Below, piece by piece: positions 8,752-16,376 of a stretch of DNA of 64,000 nucleotides. The DNA comes from Kineococcus gynurae. GTDB taxonomy: Bacteria; Actinomycetota; Actinomycetes; Actinomycetales; Kineococcaceae. The notes under the pieces are model-generated. The model made no database searches and was not told the origin of the DNA. It was given only the letters and a program-made list of their open reading frames with translations. The DNA lies in assembly GCF_050871315.1 (NCBI RefSeq), contig NZ_JBJLRE010000001.1. The stretch is one strand, 5' to 3'. The translations under genes were made by a program, and so were the position numbers. Within the stretch, counting starts at the first letter, position 1. The number at the start of each line of letters is the position of its first letter.

Positions 8752-10325
8752 CCCGCGACCTCGTGGTCGGGCTCGACTGCTCGACCACGGCGACCAAGGC
8801 GGTCGTCTGGGACGCGAGCGGTCGGGCGCTGGCCACCGGCCGCGCCGCCTTCGCGACCACCACCCCGCACCCCGGGTGGGGCGAGCAGAACCCCGAGGAC
8901 TGGTGGAGCACCACCTGCGAGGCGGTCCGGCGCGCCGTGCAGGCCGTCGACGGTCGCCGGGTGGCCGCGCTGGCGATCACCCACCAGCGGGAGACGTTCG
9001 CCTGCACCACGGAGGACGGTCGGCCGCTGCGTCCGGCGATGCTGTGGCTGGACACCCGGGCGACCGAGGAGGTCGCCACGTTCGGCACGCGGGCGGTCCA
9101 CGAGACCACCGGCAAACCGCCGAACCCGACCCCTGCCTGGTACAAGCTCCTCTGGTTGAGCCGGCACGAACCGGCCACCGTGCGGCGCACCGAGATGGTG
9201 GCCGACGTCGGCGCCTACCTGGTCCGCCGGTTGACCGGTCGCTGGGCGACGTCGTGGGCGAGCGCGGACCCGTTGGGCGTCGTCGACCTGCGCACCTTCG
9301 ACTACGACGACGACCTCCTGCAGGCCGCGCAGCTCGACCGGGCCCGGTTGCCGGAACTGCACCCGCCGGGTGCGGTGATCGGTGAGGTCCTCACCGAGGT
9401 GGCCGACGCCCTCGGTCTGCCGCGCGGACTGCCGGTGGTGGCCGGGGCCGGCGACGGTCAGGCCGCAGGCCTCGGAACCGGTGTAGTGCAACCAGGTTCG
9501 TCGTACCTGAACCTGGGCAGCGGGATCATCTCCGGGTCCGCCTCGACCACCTACCGGTTCTCCGACGCGTTCCGCACCATGGCCGGCGGGGTCCCCGGGA
9601 CCTACGCGGTGGAGACCTTCATCGGGGGTGGCACCCACAACATCAGCTGGTTCGTGGAGCGGTTCGCGGGGGTCGACACCCGGGCGCTGGGGCTGGACCT
9701 CACTGCCGAACAGGTCCTCGAGACCGCGGCGGCCCAGCTCCCGCCCGGATCGGAAGGGTTGCTGACCCTGCCCTACTGGACGGGGGCGCTGACCCCCTAC
9801 TGGGACCACCACGCCCGGGGGACGATCCTGGGACTCACCGGCCGGCACGGGAAGAGTCACGTCTACCGCTCGTTGCTGGAGGGCCTGGCCCTGGAGCAGC
9901 GGCTGCTGACCGACGGTGCCGAGGCGGCCGTCGGGGTCCCGGTCGACCGGGTCGTCGCCACCGGCGGCGGTTCCCGCAGTCCGGTGTGGTGCCAGATCAT
10001 GGCCGACGTGCTGCAGCGCCCGCTGCACATCGCCCGGGAACCCGAGAGCACGTGCCTCGGGGCCGGGGTGCTGGCCGCGGCGGCGGTCGGGCTGCACGAC
10101 GGGGTCGCCGAGGCCTCGGAGGCCATGAGCGGGACCCGTACCGTCTACGAGCCCGACGCCGGGGACAGCGCCGTGTACGACCGGTTGTTCGGGGTCTACC
10201 GCCGCCTCTACCCGCAGCTGCGCGACGTCTTCGGCGACCTGAGCGCCGCGCTCGACGGCGACCCCGAGACCTCGGGCGAACCCGAACCGGCCAGCGCGAC
10301 GGCACCCGCGGGGGTGCGGTCGTGA
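8748..10325 (+). CDS. FGGY-family carbohydrate kinase
   Basis: This cytoplasmic ATP-dependent sugar or polyol kinase has 525 residues. It has the N-terminal phosphate motif VGLDCSTTATKAVVWD, the WGEQNPEDWW segment, a catalytic Asp in VVAGAGDGQAAGLGTG, and an ATP-binding glycine motif VVATGGGSRSPVWCQIMADVL. It looks most like the xylulokinase side of the family, but the substrate is unresolved. The start is GTG 8748, overlapping the preceding stop by four bases. A much longer open frame upstream is only the antisense-like effect of high GC. It is coupled by four-base overlap to the HAD phosphatase. Confidence 0.88.
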   Translation: MTRDLVVGLDCSTTATKAVVWDASGRALATGRAAFATTTPHPGWGEQNPEDWWSTTCEAVRRAVQAVDGRRVAALAITHQRETFACTTEDGRPLRPAMLWLDTRATEEVATFGTRAVHETTGKPPNPTPAWYKLLWLSRHEPATVRRTEMVADVGAYLVRRLTGRWATSWASADPLGVVDLRTFDYDDDLLQAAQLDRARLPELHPPGAVIGEVLTEVADALGLPRGLPVVAGAGDGQAAGLGTGVVQPGSSYLNLGSGIISGSASTTYRFSDAFRTMAGGVPGTYAVETFIGGGTHNISWFVERFAGVDTRALGLDLTAEQVLETAAAQLPPGSEGLLTLPYWTGALTPYWDHHARGTILGLTGRHGKSHVYRSLLEGLALEQRLLTDGAEAAVGVPVDRVVATGGGSRSPVWCQIMADVLQRPLHIAREPESTCLGAGVLAAAAVGLHDGVAEASEAMSGTRTVYEPDAGDSAVYDRLFGVYRRLYPQLRDVFGDLSAALDGDPETSGEPEPASATAPAGVRS

Positions 10326-11203
10326 CCGCCCCGACCGGAACCGCGCCGGAGGCGGGAGCGCGCGTCGACGTCCAGCCCGACCGCTGGTACCGGGGGTACG
10401 TGTTCGACCTGGACGGGACCGTCTACCTGGGCGACGAGCCGTTGCCGCGCGCCGCGGAGACGATCGCCGCCCTGCGGGCCGCGGGGTCGCGCACGGTGTT
10501 CCTGTCGAACAACCCGACCAAGGACCCGGCCATGTACGCCGAGAAACTTAGCCGGCTCGGCATCCCCACCGCGGTCGAGGAGATCCTCAACCCCCTGGTG
10601 ACGATGTCGGCCTGGTTGCTGGAGAACGCCCCGGGCGCCGGGGTCTTCGTCATCGGCGAGGAACCCCTGCGCCGGCACCTGCGCGAGCGCGGGATCCGAC
10701 TGGTGGAGGAGGCCGCCGAGACCGACGTGGTGGTCGCGAGCTTCGACCGCACCTTCGACTACCGCAAGCTGCAGACCGCCTTCGACGCGTTGTGGTTCCA
10801 CCGCCGCGCCCGTCTGGTCACGACCAACCCCGACCGCTTCTGCCCCATGCCCGGCGGGCGCGGGGAACCCGACGCTGCCGCGGTCGTCGCGGCGATCGAG
10901 GCGTGCACCGGCGTCACCTGCGAGATGAACGCGGGCAAGCCGGGGACGGTCATGCTCGACGCGGTCCGCGACCTGCTCGGCCTGCCGGTCGAGGACTGCG
11001 TCCTGGTGGGGGACCGGCTGGCCACCGACATCGCCATGGCCCGCGCCGCGGGGATGGCCTCGGCCCTGGTCCTGACCGGGGAGAACACCGCGGGCGAGGC
11101 CGCGGCGCTGCCGGCGGACCAGCGTCCCACCTGGGTGCTGGAGGGCATCGGGGCGCTGCTGCCCGGTTCCCAGCCGTCCGGTGCGGCCGGGGCGGAGGCC
11201 TGA
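10322..11203 (+). CDS. HAD-superfamily subclass IIA phosphatase (NagD-like)
   Basis: This cytoplasmic Mg-dependent phosphatase has 293 residues. Motif I is FDLDGTVYLGD with the nucleophilic Asp, motif II is VFLSNNPTK, TNPDRFCPMPGG marks the C2-type cap region, and motif IV is LVGDRLATDIAMARAAGM. GTG 10322 overlaps the kinase stop by four bases. In a sugar operon such an enzyme would remove phosphate from a side product or pathway intermediate; the substrate is unknown. Confidence 0.85.
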   Translation: MTAPTGTAPEAGARVDVQPDRWYRGYVFDLDGTVYLGDEPLPRAAETIAALRAAGSRTVFLSNNPTKDPAMYAEKLSRLGIPTAVEEILNPLVTMSAWLLENAPGAGVFVIGEEPLRRHLRERGIRLVEEAAETDVVVASFDRTFDYRKLQTAFDALWFHRRARLVTTNPDRFCPMPGGRGEPDAAAVVAAIEACTGVTCEMNAGKPGTVMLDAVRDLLGLPVEDCVLVGDRLATDIAMARAAGMASALVLTGENTAGEAAALPADQRPTWVLEGIGALLPGSQPSGAAGAEA

Positions 11204-11204
11204 G

Positions 11205-12185
11205 ATGGCCGTCGACCCCACCGCCCTGGGCAGCGACCACCTCCGCCTGGTCACCACGGTCGCCCGGCTCTACCACGTGCGCGGGGTCCGCCAGCGCGAC
11301 ATCGCGGCCCGGTTGCACCTCTCCCAACCACGGGTGTCGCGGTTGCTCGCGGCGGCCGAGGAGATGGGGATCGTCCGCACGGTCGTCGTCGCCCCGCAGG
11401 GCCTGCACCCCGACCTCGAGGAGCGGTTGGAACAGCGGTTCGGCCTCGGTGAGGTGCACCTCGTCGACGTGATCTCGGAGGCCGACGTCGCCGAGGGTCT
11501 GGGCGCGGCCGCGGCCCGGCACTTCGCCGAGGCCTGGCCCGGCGGCTCCGTCGTCGGGTTCACCTCGTGGAGCAAGACGCTGCGGACCATGGCCGACCTG
11601 CTGCCGCCCGTCCGCCGCTCCGGGGCGAAGCAGGTGGTGGAGCTGCTCGGGGACCTGGGTTCCCCGCTGCTGCAGCACGAGGCGGCCCGGGCCACGTTGC
11701 GGCTCTCCCGGGCGTTGGAGGCCGAGGCGGTGTTCCTGCGCACCCCGGGGGTCGCGGCGAGCCCGGAACTGCGCGACTCGGTCGTGCAGAACGTCCACGT
11801 CGCGCACGCCCTGTCGCTGCTGGACACCCTGGACGTGGCCTTCGTCGGTGTGGGGCCGGCCGACTTCCACGGTCCGCTGCGCGAGGGGGACAACTTCTTC
11901 ACCGCGGCCCAGCTGGAGCAGGCCCGGGTGGCCGGGGCCGTGGCCCAGCTGGACCAGCGCTTCCTCGACGCCGAGGGACGGCCCGTCCCGACGGGTCTGG
12001 ACGACCTCGTGGTGGGGGTCGACCTGGAGCAGCTCCGGCGGGCCGGACGGCGGATCGTCGTCGCGGGCGGCCGGACGAAGCACGCGCCGATCGCCGCGGC
12101 ACTCGCCGGCGGCTGGGTGGACGTCCTGATGACGGACACCGTGACCGCCGAGTATCTCCTCCAGATCCCCACCGCCGCAGGCTGA
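11205..12185 (+). CDS. SorC-family sugar-responsive transcriptional regulator (second paralogue)
   Basis: This regulator of 326 residues ends the operon. The helix-turn-helix LYHVRGVRQRDIAARLHLS and the effector domain (VVGFTSWSKTLRTMADL; DVAFVGVGPADFHG) align closely with the regulator at 2389-3423. ATG 11205 follows the phosphatase stop by one base, with GGAGG about six bases before it. It is probably autoregulated through the 3587 promoter. It is a good candidate for binding the TGAAT(C/G)AACATTCG elements, but either paralogue could do so. Confidence 0.88.
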   Translation: MAVDPTALGSDHLRLVTTVARLYHVRGVRQRDIAARLHLSQPRVSRLLAAAEEMGIVRTVVVAPQGLHPDLEERLEQRFGLGEVHLVDVISEADVAEGLGAAAARHFAEAWPGGSVVGFTSWSKTLRTMADLLPPVRRSGAKQVVELLGDLGSPLLQHEAARATLRLSRALEAEAVFLRTPGVAASPELRDSVVQNVHVAHALSLLDTLDVAFVGVGPADFHGPLREGDNFFTAAQLEQARVAGAVAQLDQRFLDAEGRPVPTGLDDLVVGVDLEQLRRAGRRIVVAGGRTKHAPIAAALAGGWVDVLMTDTVTAEYLLQIPTAAG

Positions 12186-12199
12186 TCCGACGAGGATCG

Positions 12200-12231
12200 C
12201 GACCCGGCCGCCGCGTCGCGGAGCCGGGTCG
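12200..12231 (+). terminator. Strong stem-loop after the first catabolic operon
   Basis: CGACCCGGC (12200-12208) pairs perfectly with GCCGGGTCG (12223-12231). Inside is a second perfect stem, CCGCG-T-CGCGG (12211-12221). It lies 15 bases after the SorC stop and 20 bases before the next promoter. There is no T-tract, as is common in actinobacteria. Confidence 0.6.
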
Positions 12232-12251
12232 GGGCGGATCGTCGCCGCGTC

Positions 12252-12314
12252 TTGTCACCGCCGCGTCGCCGCACTAGAATTTCTACCAGACCACTGAATG
12301 AACATTCGGGAGGA
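12252..12314 (+). promoter_or_regulatory. Promoter, operator and ribosome site of the dehydrogenase/aldolase operon
   Basis: TTGTCA (12252-12257), a 17-base spacer and TAGAAT (12275-12280) form a near-consensus promoter. From about +9 is TGAATGAACATTCG (12295-12308), whose core GAATG-AA-CATTC is a perfect inverted repeat and matches the element at 3512-3525 at 13 of 14 positions. GGGAGGA (12308-12314) follows directly, so a bound regulator would block both transcription and the ribosome site. Confidence 0.7.
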
Positions 12315-12318
12315 TGTT

Positions 12319-13335
12319 GTGCACCTGGACCGGGCAACGGCGCTCGAGGCGCAGCGGCGGATGCTGAGGATCCGCCGTTTCGACGAACGGGCCTCCAAGA
12401 TGGTCAAGCGGGGCCAGATCCCCGGCACGGTGCACACGAGCATCGGCCAGGAGGCCCAGGTCGTCGGCGCCACCATGGCCCTCGGCGACGAGGACTACAT
12501 GACCGGCAACCACCGCAGCCACGGGCACCCGATCGGCAAGGGGTCCCCGCTGGGACCGCTCATGGCCGAGCTCGTGGGCAAGGGCACCGGGGTCTGCGGC
12601 GGCAAGGGCGGGTCCCTGCACCTGGCCGACTTCGCCGTCGGCAGCCTCGGGGAGTCCGGGATCGTGGGTTCCTCGATCCCGATCGCCACCGGCGCGGCCC
12701 TGTCGTCCAAGGTCCTCGGCAACGGCCGGGTCTCCCTCGCCTTCTTCGGCGACGGGGCCGCCAACCAGGGCTGCCTGTACGAGGCGATGAACATCGCCGG
12801 TACCTGGGACCTGCCGGTCGTGTTCCTCTGCGAGAACAACCAGTACGCGCTCTCCACCCCCGCGCACACCGTGACCTCGGGCGTCATCGCCGAGCGCGCC
12901 GCCGGGTTCGGCATCCCCGGCGTGCGGGTCGAGGAGGGCCAGGACTTCCTGGCCGTCCACGCCGCGGTGACCGAGGCCGTGGAACGGGCCCGCCGCGGTG
13001 AGGGCCCGTCCCTCGTCGAGGTCGTCACGTACCGGTTCAACGAGCACTCCGAAGGTCTGCGGCTGGGGGTCGACTACCGCGACGCCGCCGAGAAGGCGAG
13101 CTGGCTGGAGAAGGACCCGATCGTGCTCTTCCGCAAGCACCTCGTGGTCGAGGGCGTGGCCACCGACGACGAGCTCGACGAGCTCGAGCGCGAGGTGGAG
13201 GCCGAGGTCGAGGAGGCCTTCGAGTTCTCCCAGACCAGCCCGTTCCCGGACCCGTCGGTCGCGTTCGCCGACCTCTACACCGAACCCTTCGGCCCCACCC
13301 ACCTGTCCCGCCAGCCCGAAGAGATCGGAGCCTGA
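12319..13335 (+). CDS. Thiamine-diphosphate-dependent dehydrogenase E1 alpha subunit (acetoin/pyruvate dehydrogenase type)
   Basis: This is the alpha subunit of a two-subunit E1 that decarboxylates or cleaves a 2-oxo or acetoin-like substrate with thiamine diphosphate. It shows the acetoin-dehydrogenase-like segment GKGGSLHLAD and the ThDP/Mg motif GDGAANQGCLYEAMNIAGTW...ENN. GTG 12319 has GGGAGGA five bases upstream. An ATG at 12298 is in frame, but it lies within the operator and only about 11 bases past the likely transcription start, so I reject it. The subunit has 338 residues. It is the first gene of the operon and is followed by E1 beta. Confidence 0.88.
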   Translation: MHLDRATALEAQRRMLRIRRFDERASKMVKRGQIPGTVHTSIGQEAQVVGATMALGDEDYMTGNHRSHGHPIGKGSPLGPLMAELVGKGTGVCGGKGGSLHLADFAVGSLGESGIVGSSIPIATGAALSSKVLGNGRVSLAFFGDGAANQGCLYEAMNIAGTWDLPVVFLCENNQYALSTPAHTVTSGVIAERAAGFGIPGVRVEEGQDFLAVHAAVTEAVERARRGEGPSLVEVVTYRFNEHSEGLRLGVDYRDAAEKASWLEKDPIVLFRKHLVVEGVATDDELDELEREVEAEVEEAFEFSQTSPFPDPSVAFADLYTEPFGPTHLSRQPEEIGA

Positions 13336-13336
13336 C

Positions 13337-14404
13337 ATGGCCACGTCCGTCATGAGCTACCTGGGCGCCATCGGTGCGGCCCAGAAGGAGGCGATGGACG
13401 CCGACGAACGCGTCGTCATCATCGGCGAGGACGTCGAGGCGAACGTCTACGGCACCACCGGGGCCGGCAAGTCGCGCAAGGAGCAGGGCGACTTCCTGCA
13501 GATGTACGGTCGCAACCGGATCCGGAACACCCCGATCTCGGAGGAGGTCATCGTCGGCGCCGCGGCCGGCGCCGCGATGACGGGGCTGCGTCCGATCGTC
13601 GACCTCAGCTACTCGAGCTTCCTCTACATGGCGATGGACCAGTTCGTGAACCAGGTCGCCAAGAACCGCTACATGTTCGGCGGCCAGGCCTCGATGCCGG
13701 TGGTGTTCCGCTCGGCGATGTTCTACGGACTGAACACCGGCGCCCACCACTCCGACCGGCCCTACCCGATGTTCATGAACGTCCCGGGGCTCAAGATCAT
13801 CGTGCCCGCGTCCCCGTCGGACGCGAAGGGTCTGCTGCGCAGCGCGATCGACAGCGACGACCCGGTCCTGACCTTCGAGGCCTGCATGCTCTGGGGCCTC
13901 AAGGAGGAGGTCGAGGAGGACGAGTACCGCGTCCCCCTGGGCGTGGCCCGCACGGCCCGCGAGGGCACCGACGTCACCGTCGTCGCCATCGCGACCGCCG
14001 TCCCGGAGGCCCTCAAGGCCGCCGAGGCCCTGGCCCAGGAGGGCATCTCGGTCGAGGTCATCGACCCCCGCACGCTGGTGCCGCTGGACTCCCGCGCCAT
14101 CCTCGAGTCGGTCGCGAAGACCGGGCGCCTCGTGGTCGCCGACCCGGCCCACAAGACCTGCGGTGCGGCCGCGGAGATCTCGGCCATCGTCGCCGAGGAG
14201 GCGTTCGACGCGCTCAAGGCCCCGATCGCCCGCGTGGTGACCCCGGACACCCAGATCCCCTTCAGCCCCGCGCTGGAGAAGCAGCTCTACCCCAACCGGG
14301 AGAGCATCGCCGACGCGATCCGCCGGGTCACCGGCACCCGGGGCGAGACCCCCCGTGCCGACCTGCGCGCCGACGACGAACTGTCCACCACCGCCGCGCG
14401 CTGA
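13337..14404 (+). CDS. Thiamine-diphosphate-dependent dehydrogenase E1 beta subunit (acetoin/pyruvate dehydrogenase type)
   Basis: This beta subunit partner of the gene just upstream has 355 residues; ATG 13337 follows the alpha stop by one base. The N-terminal pyrimidine-binding domain (VVIIGEDVEANVYGTTG; NTPISEEVIVGAAAGAAMTGLRPI) is followed by the C-terminal transketolase-like domain (VEVIDPRTLVPLDSRAILESVAKTGRLVVAD). The last 20 or so residues are acidic and not conserved. It should form an alpha2beta2 enzyme passing its acyl group to the free lipoyl protein at 14446. Confidence 0.9.
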   Translation: MATSVMSYLGAIGAAQKEAMDADERVVIIGEDVEANVYGTTGAGKSRKEQGDFLQMYGRNRIRNTPISEEVIVGAAAGAAMTGLRPIVDLSYSSFLYMAMDQFVNQVAKNRYMFGGQASMPVVFRSAMFYGLNTGAHHSDRPYPMFMNVPGLKIIVPASPSDAKGLLRSAIDSDDPVLTFEACMLWGLKEEVEEDEYRVPLGVARTAREGTDVTVVAIATAVPEALKAAEALAQEGISVEVIDPRTLVPLDSRAILESVAKTGRLVVADPAHKTCGAAAEISAIVAEEAFDALKAPIARVVTPDTQIPFSPALEKQLYPNRESIADAIRRVTGTRGETPRADLRADDELSTTAAR

Positions 14405-14445
14405 CGCGCGGCGTTCCGACCCAGGATCAACGAGAGGCGACTGAC

Positions 14446-14688
14446 ATGGCACGCGTCGAGGTTCTGCTCCCGCAGTGGGGCATGGGCATGAGCGAAGGCA
14501 CGATCGGTACCTGGCTGAAGGCCGTCGGGGACACGGTCACCGAGGACGAGCCTCTGGCCGAGGTCGAGGCCGAGAAGGTCGAGGAGACGCTGGAGTCCCC
14601 GGCGACCGGGACCCTGGCCGAGATCGTCGTGGCCGAGGGGGAGACCGTGGACGTGCGCACGGTCGTGGCGATCATCGAGACCGACTGA
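14446..14688 (+). CDS. Stand-alone lipoyl-domain carrier protein
   Basis: This is a single lipoyl/biotinyl hammerhead domain of 80 residues with nothing attached. The predicted modified residue is K44 in EVEAEKVEETLESPATG, and the flanking LPQWGMGMSEGTIGTWLKAVGD is E2-like. In ordinary 2-oxoacid and acetoin dehydrogenases this domain is fused to the E2 catalytic core; here the core is a separate gene (18886-19578). The start is ATG 14446 with GAGAGG upstream. It should carry the acyl group between E1 and E2 and be reoxidised by an E3 encoded elsewhere. A biotinyl role is unlikely because there is no EAMKM-type motif and no carboxylase nearby. Confidence 0.88.
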   Translation: MARVEVLLPQWGMGMSEGTIGTWLKAVGDTVTEDEPLAEVEAEKVEETLESPATGTLAEIVVAEGETVDVRTVVAIIETD

Positions 14689-14690
14689 CC

Positions 14691-16328
14691 ATGGCCTCCA
14701 GCGTTGTTGACCAGCGGTTGCAGGTCCCCTTCGACGTGGTCGTGATCGGGGCCGGGGTCAACGGGGTGGGGATCGCCCTCGACGCGGCGCTGCGCGGGTT
14801 GCGCGTGGCGCTGCTGGAGAAGGACGACATCTGCTCCGGCGTCTCGGCCTGGTCCGGGCGGCTCGTCCACGGTGGCCTGCGGTACCTGGAGCACAAGGAC
14901 TTCGCCCTGGTGCGCGAGTCGTTGCGGGAACGGGAACTGCTGTTCCGCAACGCCTCGCACCTGGTCAAGCCTGTGCGCCTGATCATGCCGTTCTACAAGC
15001 ACAACCAGCGGGCGCCCTGGCTGATCCGCACCGGCATGGCCCTCTACGACGCCCTCAGCTTCGACAAGAAGTCCCAGCGTCACGAGGTGCTGAGCCTCTC
15101 GACCCTGCTGCGCCGCTTCACCGGGATCGACCGCGACGGGTTGTCCGGGGCCGTGGTGTTCACCGACGGCCAGGTCGAGTACGCCGAGCGGCTGTGCGTC
15201 GAGCTGGGGGTCGCGGCCGCGGCGGCGGGCGCGGTCATCCGCACCGGCGCCCACGTCGAGGAACTCCTGACGACGGCCGGCAAGGTCCGCGGGGTCCGCT
15301 TCCGCGACACGGCCACCGGGGAGCACCACGACGTCCTGGCCCCCGTCGTCCTCAACGTCGCCGGGCCCTGGATCGACAAGGTGTTCCGCGCCGGGACGGG
15401 TGAGCAGCCGCGGCTCAACGGCGGCACCAAGGGTTCGCACCTCGTCGTGGACCCGTTCCCGGGGGCCCCGACCGACGTCGTGTACTACGAGTCCCGCCGC
15501 GACGGCCGGCTCGTGCTGGTCATCCCCTGGATGGGGCGCTACCTCATCGGCACGACCGACCTCCGCTACGAGGAGGACCCGGGCAGCGCGCGCTGCGACG
15601 CCGACGAGATGCAGTACATGCTCGACGAGGTGAACTCCCTCGTGCCCGGGGCGAAACTCACCCCGGCGGACGTGCTCTACACCTACTCGGGCGTGCGGCC
15701 CCTGCCCTACGCCCCGGACGTGGTCGAGGCGAAGATCCCGCGCAGCCACGTGCTGCACGAGAACGGTCCGGACCTGGACGGCCTGGTGACGGTGGTCGGC
15801 GGCAAGCTCACGACCTACCGCCAGCTCGCGCAGGACGCGGTCGACGACGTGCTGAAGCGGTTGGGCCGACCCAAGGTCCGCTGCGCGACCCAGCGCCTGC
15901 CGCTGCCCGGGTTCGTGGCCGACGAGTCGGCGGTGCGCGGCCGGCTGGCCGTCGCCGCCCCCGGGCTCTCGGCCCGCAGCACCGACCGGTTGCTGAAGGT
16001 CTACGGGCGTCGCGCGGTCGACGTGGCGCTCCTCGGTGCGGACGCTCCCGACCTGCTGGACGTCGTGCACGAACCCAGCGGGGCGATCGGGGCCGAGCTG
16101 GTGTTCGCGGTCGAGCAGGAGTTCGCCCGTGGGCTGGCCGACGTCATGGCCCGCCGCACCCTGCTGGCCTTCGAACCCGACCACGGACTGCCGGCGCTGG
16201 ACCGGATCCTCGACGTCCTGGCCTCCCGGTTCGGGTGGGACGAGGATCGTCGTCGGGCCGAGGCGGCCGACTACCGGGACTGGCTGGACCATCTGGCCGT
16301 CCCGCAGGCGGACCCCGTAGCGGTCTGA
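14691..16328 (+). CDS. FAD-dependent glycerol-3-phosphate-dehydrogenase-like polyol phosphate dehydrogenase (GlpD/EryB-like)
   Basis: This is a predicted flavoprotein that oxidises a polyol phosphate to a ketose phosphate and passes electrons to quinone, 545 residues. It has the FAD-binding start FDVVVIGAGVNGVGIALDAALRG, the GlpD-type SGRLVHGGLRYLEH segment, and TVVGGKLTTYRQLAQDAVDDVL. ATG 14691 is two bases after the lipoyl gene. GlpD oxidises glycerol-3-phosphate; the related EryB oxidises erythritol-4-phosphate. Sitting in an operon with a GlpK-like kinase and an aldolase, it more likely acts on a larger polyol phosphate, but plain glycerol-3-phosphate cannot be excluded. Confidence 0.82.
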   Translation: MASSVVDQRLQVPFDVVVIGAGVNGVGIALDAALRGLRVALLEKDDICSGVSAWSGRLVHGGLRYLEHKDFALVRESLRERELLFRNASHLVKPVRLIMPFYKHNQRAPWLIRTGMALYDALSFDKKSQRHEVLSLSTLLRRFTGIDRDGLSGAVVFTDGQVEYAERLCVELGVAAAAAGAVIRTGAHVEELLTTAGKVRGVRFRDTATGEHHDVLAPVVLNVAGPWIDKVFRAGTGEQPRLNGGTKGSHLVVDPFPGAPTDVVYYESRRDGRLVLVIPWMGRYLIGTTDLRYEEDPGSARCDADEMQYMLDEVNSLVPGAKLTPADVLYTYSGVRPLPYAPDVVEAKIPRSHVLHENGPDLDGLVTVVGGKLTTYRQLAQDAVDDVLKRLGRPKVRCATQRLPLPGFVADESAVRGRLAVAAPGLSARSTDRLLKVYGRRAVDVALLGADAPDLLDVVHEPSGAIGAELVFAVEQEFARGLADVMARRTLLAFEPDHGLPALDRILDVLASRFGWDEDRRRAEAADYRDWLDHLAVPQADPVAV

Positions 16329-16335
16329 GGTGCTG

Positions 16336-16356
16336 GCCCCGGGACGTCCCCGGGGC
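16336..16356 (+). other. Intercistronic GC-rich hairpin
   Basis: In the 48-base gap between the GlpD-like and GlpK-like genes, GCCCCGGGAC is followed by its near-complement GTCCCCGGGGC, with one extra G in the right arm. This makes a tight hairpin just before the ribosome site GAGGAAGGA (16362-16370). It may act as an mRNA processing or stability element. Confidence 0.4.
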
Positions 16357-16376
16357 AGGTCGAGGAAGGAATCGAC

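Noticed and set aside
6162..10097. Open reading frame of about 1311 codons on the minus strand
   Set aside because: It lies fully antisense to permease, dehydrogenase and kinase genes with clear motifs, has Arg/Gly/Pro-rich low-complexity translation and no family features. Long antisense frames are expected at this GC content.
12298..12318. ATG 12298 as start of the E1 alpha gene
   Set aside because: It sits inside the predicted operator and about 11 bases from the predicted transcription start with no ribosome site; GTG 12319 has GGGAGGA five bases before it.
14446..14688. Free domain as a biotin carboxyl carrier
   Set aside because: There is no EAMKM-type motif and no carboxylase gene nearby, while E1, E2 core and a lipoate-ligase-like gene are in the same operon.
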